Source: an uncultured Mycoplasmatota bacterium (lineage in GTDB: Bacteria; Bacillota_I; Bacilli_A; RF39; UBA660). Taken from it: a stretch of DNA of 64,000 nt. Position 1 is the stretch's first letter. Every line of letters begins with the position of its first letter. The notes beneath the pieces are model-generated. The model ran no database searches, was not told where the DNA came from, and saw nothing but the letters and a program-made list of their open reading frames with translations. The translations under genes and the position numbers were made by a program. The DNA lies in assembly GCA_900547465.1 (NCBI GenBank), contig URHJ01000003.1, positions 1 through 64,000 on the forward strand, written 5' to 3'. Below, in pieces: positions 27,949-36,862 of this stretch.

Positions 27949-28888
27949 AGTTTTTTTGACTAATAATTAATGACTCAATGGCTACTGACTGATCTATTTT
28001 ACCTGTTTTTATTTTTAAATCTATATCAGCTAAAAGATGAGTGAATTCATAGATATCCTTATTTGAATATAAAACTCCATACTCTGCCATCTTTTTTATT
28101 TGATATGTTGATTTAACGCCTAGGGAACTTGCAATTTCTTGATTAGATAATCCTCTGTTTTTTAGAATCTTTACTTGATGAATTAATCTAATCTGAGATG
28201 CTAGTAAACCTATTATAGAATAGACATCCATTTGATATTTTTTTAATTTTTCATAATCTTGTAGGGCTTTTCTTTTATCTTTACTAATAATTGAATTAGT
28301 CATTGAATATAGAACTTCACTTGAATCTCCTAATTTTTCAACAACTAATAGATCAATATCTTCTCTGCTAATTTTTTTTGTATCAAATCTATATATTTGC
28401 AATTTATCGCATTCACTATCTAATTTAGTAATATCTTCTTTACATAAATCAATTAAATGGTTAATATCACTTGTACTAATCTCATATCCAGATAGTTTTT
28501 CTTTTACAAATTTTTCTGGATTCATTTCAATTTTTAGGTACTCTATATTTTTATTTTTCTTGATATTTTTGATAAAAGTAAGTCTACTATCTAGTTTATT
28601 ACTAGTTATAATTAAAAGATTGTCTGGATTAGAATTATCAATGTATTTTTGTAAGTGGTTTAGCTCTTTTTCACTTGCATTTAGAAAAGCATTTCTAATA
28701 ATTATTATTTTTTTATCACTTAGAAATGAATATGTATCTAAATCTTCTAGGGCAAGTTCCAGACTAGATTCTTCTAAATCGTAAGTAGCCTGGTATTGTC
28801 CTTCAAAGCCTTGTTTTTTTATCATTTCAGTTATTTTTTTTGATAGAGCTAAATCATCACTACATTCTAATAAATAATTACTCTGCAT
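27947..28888 (-). CDS. holA: DNA polymerase III delta subunit
   Basis: Clamp-loader wrench that opens the beta ring. The 313-aa protein follows the HolA plan: an N-terminal AAA-like domain (YLLECSDDLALSKKI; KIIIIRNAFLN near residue 65; LLIITSNKLDSR near 95), a middle helical domain, and a C-terminal collar (DVYSIIGLLASQIRLIHQVK...LSNQEIASSLGVK). It overlaps the end of alaS by 11 bp. B. subtilis has holA next to rpsT instead; here the two are 26 kb apart. Confidence 0.9.
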   Translation of the reverse strand: MQSNYLLECSDDLALSKKITEMIKKQGFEGQYQATYDLEESSLELALEDLDTYSFLSDKKIIIIRNAFLNASEKELNHLQKYIDNSNPDNLLIITSNKLDSRLTFIKNIKKNKNIEYLKIEMNPEKFVKEKLSGYEISTSDINHLIDLCKEDITKLDSECDKLQIYRFDTKKISREDIDLLVVEKLGDSSEVLYSMTNSIISKDKRKALQDYEKLKKYQMDVYSIIGLLASQIRLIHQVKILKNRGLSNQEIASSLGVKSTYQIKKMAEYGVLYSNKDIYEFTHLLADIDLKIKTGKIDQSVAIESLIISQKN

Positions 28889-31571
28889 TTTCTAATTCTT
28901 TCTCGATGTCATCAAATATTTGATCTAAACATTCAATAGTTTTTCCTCCACCTTGAGCAAAAGTAGGACTTCCTCCTCCATTACCACCTGCTATAGTTGA
29001 TGCTTCTTTGACAATGAATCCAGCATTAACTGAACAATTGCTTCTTGCAATAAATAAAACACTTGTTAAATCTTTTACGTTAGCAAAGAAGACAAAGCCT
29101 TTATCCATTTCATTAACTAGAGAATCAGCTACTGTTTTTAGAATATTTATATCTTCATTTTCTACTCTCATAATAATTCCAGAGATGTTGTTGTATTTTC
29201 TAATTTGATTTTTATAAATATCTAGATTTTCTAAAGATTTATTCTTTTTTAGTTCATTATATTTCTTTTCTAAGTCTTTAACTTCTTTTTGAATGTATGA
29301 AAGTTCGTTTTTATTAAATATAATATCTTTGTATGATACTGGTTTTGAATTATCTATTTCAACGTCAAATTCTAGGTCTATTTCTTCTTTTTTTGCTTCT
29401 GATAAAATTTCTTTGGCTTTCATTAATAATTTTATCATTTCATCGTTATATGGTTTAATTACATCAAATAATTGTTGTTCAGCACGTGATGCAGTTGCAG
29501 CTTCTATTCTATATGTGTTACTTCCTTTTGATTCAAAGTTATAAATGGCAAAATTTCTAATGTCTGATGTATTAGCAGCATGAGTACCACCACATAATTC
29601 TATTGATTTACCAATTTTTACAACACGAACTTTATCACCGTATTTTTCATTAAATAAAGCCATTGCACCTAATTCTTTGGCAGCATCAATTGGCATAACC
29701 TCAGTTGAAACGATAATTTTTTTTGCTATTTCATTGTTTACATATTCCTCTACTTTAACAAGGTCATCATCGGAAATTTTTCCAGAATAAGTGAAATCAA
29801 AACGAAGGCGTTCATCATCGACATAACTACCTGCTTGTTTAATTGTTTTAGACACGACTTGTTGTAATGCAAGTTGTAATAGATGTACACTTGAATGGTT
29901 TGCTTCTATTCTACGGCGTCTATCTTTATCAACAACTAATTCACAGTCATCATTTACTTTTATTTCTCCATCTAATAGTCTAACTTTATGAATATTTTGA
30001 CCATTTGGTCCTTTGAATACATCAACTACACGAGCTTTAAAATTCTTACCAATAATCATTCCGGTATCACTAACTTGACCGCCTGCTTCAGCATAGAAAC
30101 AAGTTCTTTTTAATGCAATATATCCATCATGATCTAGTGATTTTTCTAAATTATCTTTAGAAAATATCGCAAGTACATTACTTTTAACACGATAAAGTCC
30201 ATAGACAAATTTACTTTCTTTAGTAAAGTCTAATAGTACTTTCTTTTGAGAAGCCATTGCTGATTTATTTTTAGCGTTTTTCTTAGCTAATTCTCTTTGA
30301 GCTTTCATGTATTTATCAAATTCATCTTTATCTGTAGTGTAACCTAATTCCTCTAAATATTCTAGGGTAAGTTCAAATGGGAATCCATAAGTATCATATA
30401 ATTTAAAGGCATCTTCTCCACTGATCTTACCATCATTAGAGTTTTTAACTAATTCTTTTAATCTAGCTTCTCCTGCATCTAATGTTTTAAAGAATAATTT
30501 TTCTTCTTCTAATACTTGTGTTTCTATAAATGGTCTTTTTTCTTTTAGATTAGGATAGAATTCTCCCATAACATCTACAACATCTGAAACTAGTTTATAC
30601 ATAAATGGTTCTTTTAGATTTAGATGTTGTCCCATTCTAATACTACGACGTAACAATCTTCTTAAAACATAACCTCTACCTACATTTTCAAAAGTTGCTC
30701 CATCTGATAAGGCAAAAGTGATAGCTCTTATATGGTCTACTATTACTTTTATTTCTTTTTGAGAAGCATATAAAACTCCTGTTAGTTCTTCTACATGTTT
30801 TATCATAGGTTGGAATAAGTCTGTATCAAAGTTACTATCTACATCTTGGAAAATAACTGCCCAACGTTCAAGTCCTGCACCTGTATCAATATTTTTATGA
30901 GGAAGTTCTTTATAATTTTTTCTTGCTACTCCTTCTTTTGAATTGTATTGACTAAATACATTATTCCAAATTTCTATGTAACGTTCTTGTTCTTCATCGT
31001 TTTTGAATTTTTCTAATGCTGTACCATCTTTATCATATTTTTCTCCTCTATCAAAGAAAATTTCTGAATCAGGTCCACATGGTCCTTCTCCTATCTCCCA
31101 AAAGTTTTCTTCTAGTTTTATGATATGATCTTCAATAAATCCTACTTCTACCCATTTATCATAACTAGCTTGATCTTCTGGATATACTGTAACATATAAC
31201 AATTCTTTAGGTATCGCAAACCATTTTTCTGATGTTAATAGTTCAAAGGCAAACTCGATCGCTTCTTCTTTAAAGTAATCACCAATAGAAAAGTTACCCA
31301 TCATTTCAAAGAATGTTTGGTGTCTTTTTGTTACTCCTACATTTTCTATATCGTTAGTTCTGATACATTTTTGAATACTTGTAATTCTTTTTGCATCAGG
31401 TACAACAGTTCCATCAAAATATTTTTTTAATGGTGTAACTCCTGCATTAATCCATAGTAGGCTATCATCATTAATAGGTACTAATGGTGCAGACGGAAAT
31501 ACTTTATGTCCTTTTTCGACAAAGAAATCAAGCCACATCTTTCTAATTTCATTACTTGTCATTTTCTTCAT
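28878..31571 (-). CDS. alaS: Alanyl-tRNA synthetase
   Basis: Charges tRNA(Ala). Domains in order: class II catalytic core (WLDFFVEKGHKVFPSAPLVP; MGNFSIGDYFKEEAI), tRNA-recognition region, editing domain with HSSVHLLQLAL and CGGTHAANTSDI zinc-type motifs, coiled coil, and C-Ala domain with GGNGGGSPTFAQGGG. 897 aa is full length. ATG 31571 follows GGAGG by eight bases and lies within the end of the upstream kinase gene (20-bp overlap). It is controlled by the alanine T-box at 32.2 kb. Confidence 0.97.
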   Translation of the reverse strand: MKKMTSNEIRKMWLDFFVEKGHKVFPSAPLVPINDDSLLWINAGVTPLKKYFDGTVVPDAKRITSIQKCIRTNDIENVGVTKRHQTFFEMMGNFSIGDYFKEEAIEFAFELLTSEKWFAIPKELLYVTVYPEDQASYDKWVEVGFIEDHIIKLEENFWEIGEGPCGPDSEIFFDRGEKYDKDGTALEKFKNDEEQERYIEIWNNVFSQYNSKEGVARKNYKELPHKNIDTGAGLERWAVIFQDVDSNFDTDLFQPMIKHVEELTGVLYASQKEIKVIVDHIRAITFALSDGATFENVGRGYVLRRLLRRSIRMGQHLNLKEPFMYKLVSDVVDVMGEFYPNLKEKRPFIETQVLEEEKLFFKTLDAGEARLKELVKNSNDGKISGEDAFKLYDTYGFPFELTLEYLEELGYTTDKDEFDKYMKAQRELAKKNAKNKSAMASQKKVLLDFTKESKFVYGLYRVKSNVLAIFSKDNLEKSLDHDGYIALKRTCFYAEAGGQVSDTGMIIGKNFKARVVDVFKGPNGQNIHKVRLLDGEIKVNDDCELVVDKDRRRRIEANHSSVHLLQLALQQVVSKTIKQAGSYVDDERLRFDFTYSGKISDDDLVKVEEYVNNEIAKKIIVSTEVMPIDAAKELGAMALFNEKYGDKVRVVKIGKSIELCGGTHAANTSDIRNFAIYNFESKGSNTYRIEAATASRAEQQLFDVIKPYNDEMIKLLMKAKEILSEAKKEEIDLEFDVEIDNSKPVSYKDIIFNKNELSYIQKEVKDLEKKYNELKKNKSLENLDIYKNQIRKYNNISGIIMRVENEDINILKTVADSLVNEMDKGFVFFANVKDLTSVLFIARSNCSVNAGFIVKEASTIAGGNGGGSPTFAQGGGKTIECLDQIFDDIEKELENAE

Positions 31572-32124
31572 TTTGCATACCTCCAATTTCATTTAATATT
31601 TGATCTAATCTTTTATGATAGTCATCTATACTACCATTGTTTAGAATAAAGTAATCAGCCATAGAAATAGGTCCACCTTTTGCAAGATTTTCTATCTCTG
31701 AAATATCTCTTTTAGTAATTTCTTTTTTATTCAATGGTCTAACCTTTCTAGTACCAACTCTTTCATATCTAATATTTTTATCAGTTACAATTGCGATAAT
31801 TTTAAGCATATCGCCGAATGTTTCTTTTAAGACTAGATATTCGTCCCAAGAATATAATCCATCTAGAACTGTATCATTATTCTTAATACTTTCTTTAATT
31901 TTGGGAAGAAGTAAAATAGCCATTGCTGCCATACCATGTTCATTTCTTAAGCGTTCTCTCATCATTTTTTCATTATCTGGATTTATTTCTAATCCTTCAC
32001 TTTTTAGTGTATCTAATACTACTCCACCAAAATAAATTTTATTGAAACCCTCTTTTTCTAGATAATCGGAAGCTACACTCTTACCGCTTCCACTCATTCC
32101 TACAATAGCAATTAACTTTTTCAT
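31552..32124 (-). CDS. P-loop nucleotide kinase-like protein (UPF0200/dephospho-CoA kinase-like)
   Basis: A 190-aa P-loop protein with Walker A GMSGSGKS (residues 9-16). The order of motifs, IYFGGVVLDTLKSEGLEI, RLRNEHGMAAMAILLLPKI, VLDGLYSWDEYLVLKETF and ADYFILNNGS, matches the UPF0200/dephospho-CoA-kinase-like group of small kinases, commoner in archaea. The substrate is unknown. It is the first gene after the alanine T-box and overlaps alaS, so its level follows tRNA(Ala) charging. GAGGAGGATGTT precedes the ATG. Confidence 0.75.
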   Translation of the reverse strand: MKKLIAIVGMSGSGKSVASDYLEKEGFNKIYFGGVVLDTLKSEGLEINPDNEKMMRERLRNEHGMAAMAILLLPKIKESIKNNDTVLDGLYSWDEYLVLKETFGDMLKIIAIVTDKNIRYERVGTRKVRPLNKKEITKRDISEIENLAKGGPISMADYFILNNGSIDDYHKRLDQILNEIGGMQNEENDK

Positions 32125-32147
32125 AACATCCTCCTCTTTTTAATACA

Positions 32148-32312
32148 AATAAAAGACCAAATCTAGGAGGACATAATGCCCGGTACCATCCTAAATACGG
32201 TCTTAATTCTGATAAAGGTCTCCCTTTTAAAACTAAAAAGTAGCTTTCATAAAAGTATTAGACTAATTTCCACCAAACATTAGCTCTCTATACTAATAAC
32301 TGTTTATTACTT
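32148..32312 (-). ncRNA. T-box riboswitch, alanine type, upstream of kinase-alaS-holA
   Basis: The leader carries the T-box sequence AGGATGGTACCGG (32179-32192), a GAGAGCTAATG-type Stem I region, a specifier loop reading TGAAAGCTACTT with GCU (Ala) at 32242-32244, the GGGAGACC segment, and a terminator ending GGTCTTTT at about 32152. Uncharged tRNA(Ala) pairs with GCU and with the T-box to favour antitermination. The Ala specifier agrees with alaS as second gene. No convincing promoter was found; it would overlap the 3' end of the AI-2E gene. Confidence 0.9.
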
Positions 32313-32328
32313 TTCTTTTATTATTGTT

Positions 32329-33468
32329 TTAATTATCTTTTAATTTTTGCATAACTTCTACCTTTTCATCGATGAAGGTGAAGACTACTTTTATTGTTGC
32401 AATTACAGGTGTTGCGATAATCATACCTATAATACCAAAGAAATGCTCAAAAATCAATAAGCCAAGCATAATTGTTACAGGGTGAAGACTCATCGCATGT
32501 CCCATTATCAATGGTTGATAGAAATTGTTTTCTAATAGTTGTACTACTACAATTGATATGATACAGAATATTCCAACAAGTGGAGAAATTGTAAATCCAA
32601 CTAGTACTGCTGGTATAGCTCCAATATATGGACCAAAATATGGAATTACATCAGTAATAGCACAGAAGAAAGCAAAGATAAGTGGTGCTTTTAATCCTGC
32701 TAAAGTTAGTCCGATACTTTGAGTAATAAATACTAAAAGCATAACAGTAAGTACTCCTGTAACATATCCTCTTAGAGAATGATTAACTCTAGACATTAAT
32801 TCTTTAGCATCAGATAAATATCTTTTAGGCACAAATTCATAGATAACATCGTTAACTTTATCAAAGTCATATAACATATAGAAACCTATCATTATTCCTA
32901 AAATTAAGAACATTCCACCACTAACTATATTCTTACCACAAACAAGAAGCATATTAGGAATTCTAGTAGTTAGACTAGTTCCAAAGTTTTCTAAGTGAGA
33001 ATATACTTGTTCTTTTACAATATTTGTATCAAAACTACCATTTCCAAATACATTTAAAACATTATTAACAACTTTCTTGAAATCTGCTAGAATACTAGGA
33101 ATAGTTGTAATAAAGTCTTTTACCTGTTCTATTAAAGATGGTGTTAAAAGTGCAAAGAATAAAACAAGTAGACCTATAAATATAAGATAAACTAATATAC
33201 AGGCCACTACCCTTGGTATTTTTTTCTTTTGTAAAAACTTAACTACTGGATCAAATAACCAAGCAATAATCAATCCAATAAATACTGGTGAAATAACTAT
33301 AAATATCTCTTTTAATATTTTTAAAATATTCAACTCTTTCATTAAAGATAATATTAAAGAAACCACAGCAATAACTACTATAATAAAGCCCACTTTTAAA
33401 ATTTTATTAGAAGTAGATATTACACCATTTAAACCTTCAATATCTAATTCTTCTTTTTTTCTTCGCAT
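32329..33468 (-). CDS. AI-2E family transporter (YdbI/PerM-like)
   Basis: A 379-aa polytopic membrane protein with about eight hydrophobic segments. Family blocks include GLIIAWLFDPVVKFLQKKKIPR near residue 65 and, toward the C-terminus, FGPYIGAIPAVLVGF and LHPVTIMLGLLIFEHFFGIIGMIIATPV. Members export AI-2 or act as Na+/H+ or other exporters; the substrate cannot be read here. A TG-extended TATAAT lies about 20 bp upstream. Confidence 0.88.
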   Translation of the reverse strand: MRRKKEELDIEGLNGVISTSNKILKVGFIIVVIAVVSLILSLMKELNILKILKEIFIVISPVFIGLIIAWLFDPVVKFLQKKKIPRVVACILVYLIFIGLLVLFFALLTPSLIEQVKDFITTIPSILADFKKVVNNVLNVFGNGSFDTNIVKEQVYSHLENFGTSLTTRIPNMLLVCGKNIVSGGMFLILGIMIGFYMLYDFDKVNDVIYEFVPKRYLSDAKELMSRVNHSLRGYVTGVLTVMLLVFITQSIGLTLAGLKAPLIFAFFCAITDVIPYFGPYIGAIPAVLVGFTISPLVGIFCIISIVVVQLLENNFYQPLIMGHAMSLHPVTIMLGLLIFEHFFGIIGMIIATPVIATIKVVFTFIDEKVEVMQKLKDN

Positions 33469-33488
33469 ATTATCACACTCCTACTTTT

Positions 33489-33497
33489 ATTATAGCA
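33489..33497 (-). promoter_or_regulatory. Extended -10 promoter of AI-2E transporter
   Basis: The minus strand reads TGCTATAAT about 20 bases before the start codon; no clear -35. Confidence 0.5.
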
Positions 33498-33567
33498 TAA
33501 TTAGATAAGAAATAAGAATAATATTTTTAAGATATTAGTTTTAATTATGAAAAAGTAAGTAAGTTAT

Positions 33568-33595
33568 TTTACTTTTCCCTTATTTTATATATAAT
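33568..33595 (+). promoter_or_regulatory. Promoter of yigZ-like gene
   Basis: TTTACT (33568-33573), 16 bp, TATAAT (33590-33595), close to the ribosome binding site GGTGGTGAAG, giving a very short leader. Confidence 0.6.
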
Positions 33596-33612
33596 AAAGG
33601 TGGTGAAGAATT

Positions 33613-34194
33613 ATGTATATAATAAGAAATAATATAGATGATGAACAAATTATAAAAAATTCAAGATTTATTACTCGTCTTGTAAAAATTACTAAAAAAG
33701 ATGAGGTAGAAGATATTTTAAATAATGTAAAAAAAGAATATCCAAAGGCAACACATTATTGTTATGCTTATATAGTTAATGATTATAAAAAAGCAAGTGA
33801 TGATGGTGAACCTGGTGGCACTGCTGGTATGCCTATTTTGAATGTTTTAGAAAAAGAAGATATGACATCAGTTATTGCGATAGTTGTTCGTTACTTTGGT
33901 GGAATAAAATTAGGAGCTGGAGGTTTGGTTAGGGCTTATTCTTCATCAGTTAGAGATACTTTAAAAAAGGCAGATAAAATTCTATTAATTGAGGGAGTGC
34001 AAATTAAAATTACAATACCATATGATAGACAAAATGAACTTAATTATATTCTAAAGGATAGTGAAATAGTTGATAAAACCTTTACAGATAAAGTTACATA
34101 TATTATAAATTGTAGTAAAGAAATGTCAAAAAAATTACATCAGTATAATCCAATAATAATTAAAGAAACATATATAGAAAAAAAAGATTCATAG
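33613..34194 (+). CDS. YigZ/IMPACT family protein
   Basis: A 193-aa protein of the YigZ (YvyE) family. The N-terminal IMPACT domain is recognised by SRFITRLVKI, ATHYCYAYIV, SDDGEPGGTAGMPIL and VRYFGGIKLGAGGLVRAYSS; a ferredoxin-like DUF1949 domain follows. These proteins are linked to translation control and ribosome-associated stress in other organisms; the exact bacterial role is unsettled. Monocistronic. Confidence 0.93.
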   Translation: MYIIRNNIDDEQIIKNSRFITRLVKITKKDEVEDILNNVKKEYPKATHYCYAYIVNDYKKASDDGEPGGTAGMPILNVLEKEDMTSVIAIVVRYFGGIKLGAGGLVRAYSSSVRDTLKKADKILLIEGVQIKITIPYDRQNELNYILKDSEIVDKTFTDKVTYIINCSKEMSKKLHQYNPIIIKETYIEKKDS

Positions 34195-34212
34195 GCTACC
34201 TATGAATTTTTA
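34187..34212. terminator. Bidirectional terminator after yigZ-like gene
   Basis: A 9-bp stem ATTCATAGG/CCTATGAAT with loop CTA, T-rich on the plus strand and A-rich on the other side, so it can also stop the convergent 34.3-34.8 kb gene. Confidence 0.88.
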
Positions 34213-34280
34213 TTACTCTACTTTTCTATGTAAATAACAAATATAGTTATTATTTTCCTTTTAAAAAACTAGAAGTATGA

Positions 34281-34805
34281 TTAATTGCAACCTAAACCAC
34301 CATAATCCGACACATAACAGCCATGTCCATTAGTACTTGTTGTAGGCATTGACCAGCAACTTACAATTCCACCCAAATTAGCACCACAATGCTCAGAAGT
34401 ACCCAAACATGATCGATAACAATCTATAGTGTCTGAGGTGTATCTGCAGTCACTATTTGAGAAAGCTTCTTTGATGTGATTTTTTTCTACACTATAATTG
34501 TTTGACTTAAAACAATATGCTTTTCTGTCTTTTAAAAAAATACATACTCCTTTTTTACTTGCAAATACATTTCCTGTTTGATTAACGTCTGCTGTTGCTA
34601 AATCAAAATATTGATTGTCTGCCTTCTTATATAGTTCATCAATAGCTTGCTGTGTAGTTGTTGCTGATAATCCACTTGATGCATTAGAATATGAAACGTT
34701 AGTTGCCACTACTGTTGATGCATATACTCCCCCACCTGTAATTATTCCTCCTAATACCATTCCTGTTCCTAATGTTTTTATCATATCTTTATTCTTTTCT
34801 TTCAT
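34281..34805 (-). CDS. Cys-rich exported protein of unknown function
   Basis: A 174-aa protein starting at ATG 34805 after GAGGAAAGT. Residues 8-28 form a Gly-rich signal/anchor (MVLGGIITGGGVYAS). Next is an LSATTTQQAIDELYKKAD segment, a short motif I associate with exported proteins of gut Firmicutes. The C-terminal 100 residues carry about nine Cys, suggesting several disulfides, with no catalytic motif. It has its own near-consensus promoter and stands alone. The upstream in-frame ATG at 34880 lies in the promoter and is rejected. Confidence 0.7.
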   Translation of the reverse strand: MKEKNKDMIKTLGTGMVLGGIITGGGVYASTVVATNVSYSNASSGLSATTTQQAIDELYKKADNQYFDLATADVNQTGNVFASKKGVCIFLKDRKAYCFKSNNYSVEKNHIKEAFSNSDCRYTSDTIDCYRSCLGTSEHCGANLGGIVSCWSMPTTSTNGHGCYVSDYGGLGCN

Positions 34806-34850
34806 ACTTTCCTCATACTTTCCACAACCTTTACTTATCTTACTAATTAG

Positions 34851-34880
34851 ATTGTACCCCCACCCAGTGAATTTTGTCAA
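34851..34880 (-). promoter_or_regulatory. Promoter of Cys-rich exported protein
   Basis: On the minus strand, TTGACA (34875-34880), 18 bp, TACAAT (34851-34856), about 45 bases before ATG 34805. Confidence 0.8.
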
Positions 34881-34948
34881 CCCTTATTTTGTAGGCTGTT
34901 TACGGTAATTTATTTCCTAAATTTAGAATTTCTTGATGGTTATTTACA

Positions 34949-35010
34949 TTGACATTAGTCAAGGTTGAATTTCATTTCTGATTTTTTCTTCAAATTCAAC
35001 TATTTTTTTT
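34949..35010 (+). other. Intergenic inverted repeats with T tract
   Basis: In this 218-bp gene-free stretch, TTGACATTAGTCAA (34949-34962) is a palindrome with a 4-base centre. GTTGAATTT (34964-34972) pairs with AAATTCAAC (34992-35000), followed by TATTTTTTTT. This resembles a plus-strand terminator, but no plus-strand gene lies upstream, so it may end an unannotated small RNA or be an operator. Confidence 0.35.
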
Positions 35011-35030
35011 AAGAGTAGAAAACGTTGGTC

Positions 35031-35074
35031 AAAAAAAGAGCATTTTTAGATATTATAAAACTAAAAACGCTCTT
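35031..35074 (-). terminator. Terminator of cvpA-like gene
   Basis: On the minus strand, a 14-bp stem AAGAGCGTTTTTAG/CTAAAAATGCTCTT (one G-T pair) followed by T residues. Confidence 0.88.
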
Positions 35075-35098
35075 GGTTAAAATGATAAATAATATTTT

Positions 35099-35806
35099 TT
35101 ATTTACTATAATTTTTTACAAAACTTTTAATACCTTGAACCTTGTCTAACTTGCCCCTTTCTATTAGATCAAGTGTATCTTCTTTAGAAATAATGTTATG
35201 ATCTAGCTCTATTTTCATTATATCTAGAGCAACTTTATTTTTGTTGTAATCAGTCTTTTGTATTTCTGTTGTAACATCTAAAATATCTTCAATAGTTTTT
35301 GGTACTCCACCTAAGGTTTTAGATAGAATTGGACTGTTATACATTATTTTAGTTACGACGGTTGATTCTTTAAATAGTTCTACATTTCTTAATGGGATAG
35401 CAAGAATAATTAAGATTAAAAACATCACAATATATCCTTCTAAAATACCAAATATAAATCCAAGTATTTTAGATGGTAGAGTTAAAATAATAGTTATATC
35501 TACTAGTTTTTGAATAATACCAGTTAATTTAAATATGATTGTCGCGATAGAAAAAAGTATTGTTGCGATAAATATAAAGGCAATTAACTGATAAACTAAA
35601 ATATTTAATGTTTGTAAACCATCAAAGGAAAAGAATGGAAACCATTTACATAAAACTAAACCTATTTTATCTTTTAAGAGAAAAGATATTATATAAACTA
35701 GGATTGTCCCTATGAAAACAACACTTTCTTTTAAGAATCCCTTTTTTAATCCCATTACTCCAGACGAAATAATTAATAATATTACAATAACGCTAAAAAT
35801 ATTCAT
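35099..35806 (-). CDS. CvpA family membrane protein
   Basis: A 235-aa protein with four hydrophobic segments in the first 150 residues (starting NIFSVIVILLIISSGVMGLKKGFLKE, typical of CvpA/colicin V production family) and a soluble acidic C-terminal tail. Related proteins are tied to membrane homeostasis in Gram-positives; the biochemical role is unknown. It is divergent from rnhC; in B. subtilis a CvpA protein (YshB) is also encoded beside rnhC, zapA and mutS2. Confidence 0.85.
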   Translation of the reverse strand: MNIFSVIVILLIISSGVMGLKKGFLKESVVFIGTILVYIISFLLKDKIGLVLCKWFPFFSFDGLQTLNILVYQLIAFIFIATILFSIATIIFKLTGIIQKLVDITIILTLPSKILGFIFGILEGYIVMFLILIILAIPLRNVELFKESTVVTKIMYNSPILSKTLGGVPKTIEDILDVTTEIQKTDYNKNKVALDIMKIELDHNIISKEDTLDLIERGKLDKVQGIKSFVKNYSK

Positions 35807-35879
35807 TAATTTTACCTTCTTTCTCTAATATTATAGCATATTTTTTTTATTTTCGTTATAATAATAGTGAGGTGATTAA

Positions 35880-36785
35880 ATGAACGTTGTAATCAGAGTA
35901 AATGATGAGATAAAACAAAAGATGATTGAATATTATAAAGATAAAGTTCGTGATAAGAAGATACCATATGTTGTATTTCAGGCACAAGAAGAAGATACAG
36001 TAATTACTATGTATGAATCTGGAAAAGTAATGTTTCAAGGAACTTCAGCTGATGTTGACGCTTCTATGTGGGGTGTTGCATTAGAAAAGTCAAAAGATAA
36101 GGAAAAACCTAAAATAGATGAAAAGTATCACAATTGTTCTTCTGTTGGTAGTGATGAAGTTGGTACGGGGGATTATTTTGGTCCTATTGTTGTTACTGCG
36201 AGTTACGTAACAAAAGATGATGTTTCTTTTTTAGATGAATTAGGTGTTGGAGATTCTAAAAAAATAAATGATGAAAAGATTAAAAAGATTGCTCCGGAGA
36301 TTGCTAAAAGAGTTAAATATAGAAGTGTTATTTTATCTAATAAAGAATATAATGAAAAATATACAAAAGATGTTAATATGAATAAAATTAAAGCAATTAT
36401 GCATAATAGAGTTTTGTATCAATTAGTTAATGAAGAAAAGCCAAAATATGATTATATAATAGTTGATGAATTTGCTAGAGAAGCTAGATATTATGATTAC
36501 TTAAAAGATATACCCAATGTTCAAAGAGATATTACTTTTATGACAAAAGCAGAAGATAAGAATTTAGCTGTTGCTTGTTCTTCTATTATTAGTAGATATT
36601 TATTTTTAAAAGAATTTGATAAGTTGTGTGATGAAATTCATATTCCTCTAGTTAAAGGTGCATCTAAGGAGGTCGATAAGATTGGCGAAGAAGTAGTCGA
36701 AAAATACGGTGAAGAAAAGCTTAAAGATATTGCTAAGCTAAATTTCAAGAACACAGAAAGAATATTACATACTATGATATATTAA
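35880..36785 (+). CDS. rnhC: Ribonuclease HIII
   Basis: Cleaves RNA in RNA-DNA hybrids. Residues 1-85 form the TBP-like substrate-binding domain of RNase HIII; the catalytic domain starts SVGSDEVGTGDYFGPIVV, giving the DE-G-GD signature, with further acidic residues in IIVDEFA and TKAEDKN. 301 aa is standard. GAGGTGATTAA precedes the ATG. Confidence 0.96.
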   Translation: MNVVIRVNDEIKQKMIEYYKDKVRDKKIPYVVFQAQEEDTVITMYESGKVMFQGTSADVDASMWGVALEKSKDKEKPKIDEKYHNCSSVGSDEVGTGDYFGPIVVTASYVTKDDVSFLDELGVGDSKKINDEKIKKIAPEIAKRVKYRSVILSNKEYNEKYTKDVNMNKIKAIMHNRVLYQLVNEEKPKYDYIIVDEFAREARYYDYLKDIPNVQRDITFMTKAEDKNLAVACSSIISRYLFLKEFDKLCDEIHIPLVKGASKEVDKIGEEVVEKYGEEKLKDIAKLNFKNTERILHTMIY

Positions 36786-36786
36786 G

Positions 36787-36811
36787 AATCGTTTCAAAGG
36801 ACGATTTTTTT
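36787..36811 (+). terminator. Terminator of rnhC
   Basis: Stem AATCGT/ACGATT with an 8-base loop, followed by a T run. Confidence 0.75.
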
Positions 36812-36820
36812 ATATTAAAC

Positions 36821-36849
36821 TTAAAAACCTCACTTTTAAGCGAGGTTTT
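36821..36849 (-). terminator. Terminator of 36.9-38.1 kb surface protein gene
   Basis: On the minus strand, stem AAAACCTC/GAGGTTTT followed by T residues; convergent with the rnhC terminator. Confidence 0.8.
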
Positions 36850-36862
36850 AATTTTAATCATT

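Noticed and set aside
32330..32400. SigA promoter for the alanine T-box inside the AI-2E gene end
   Set aside because: GATAAT and AATAAT -10-like sequences exist but none has a plausible -35 at 16-18 bp, so no promoter was called.
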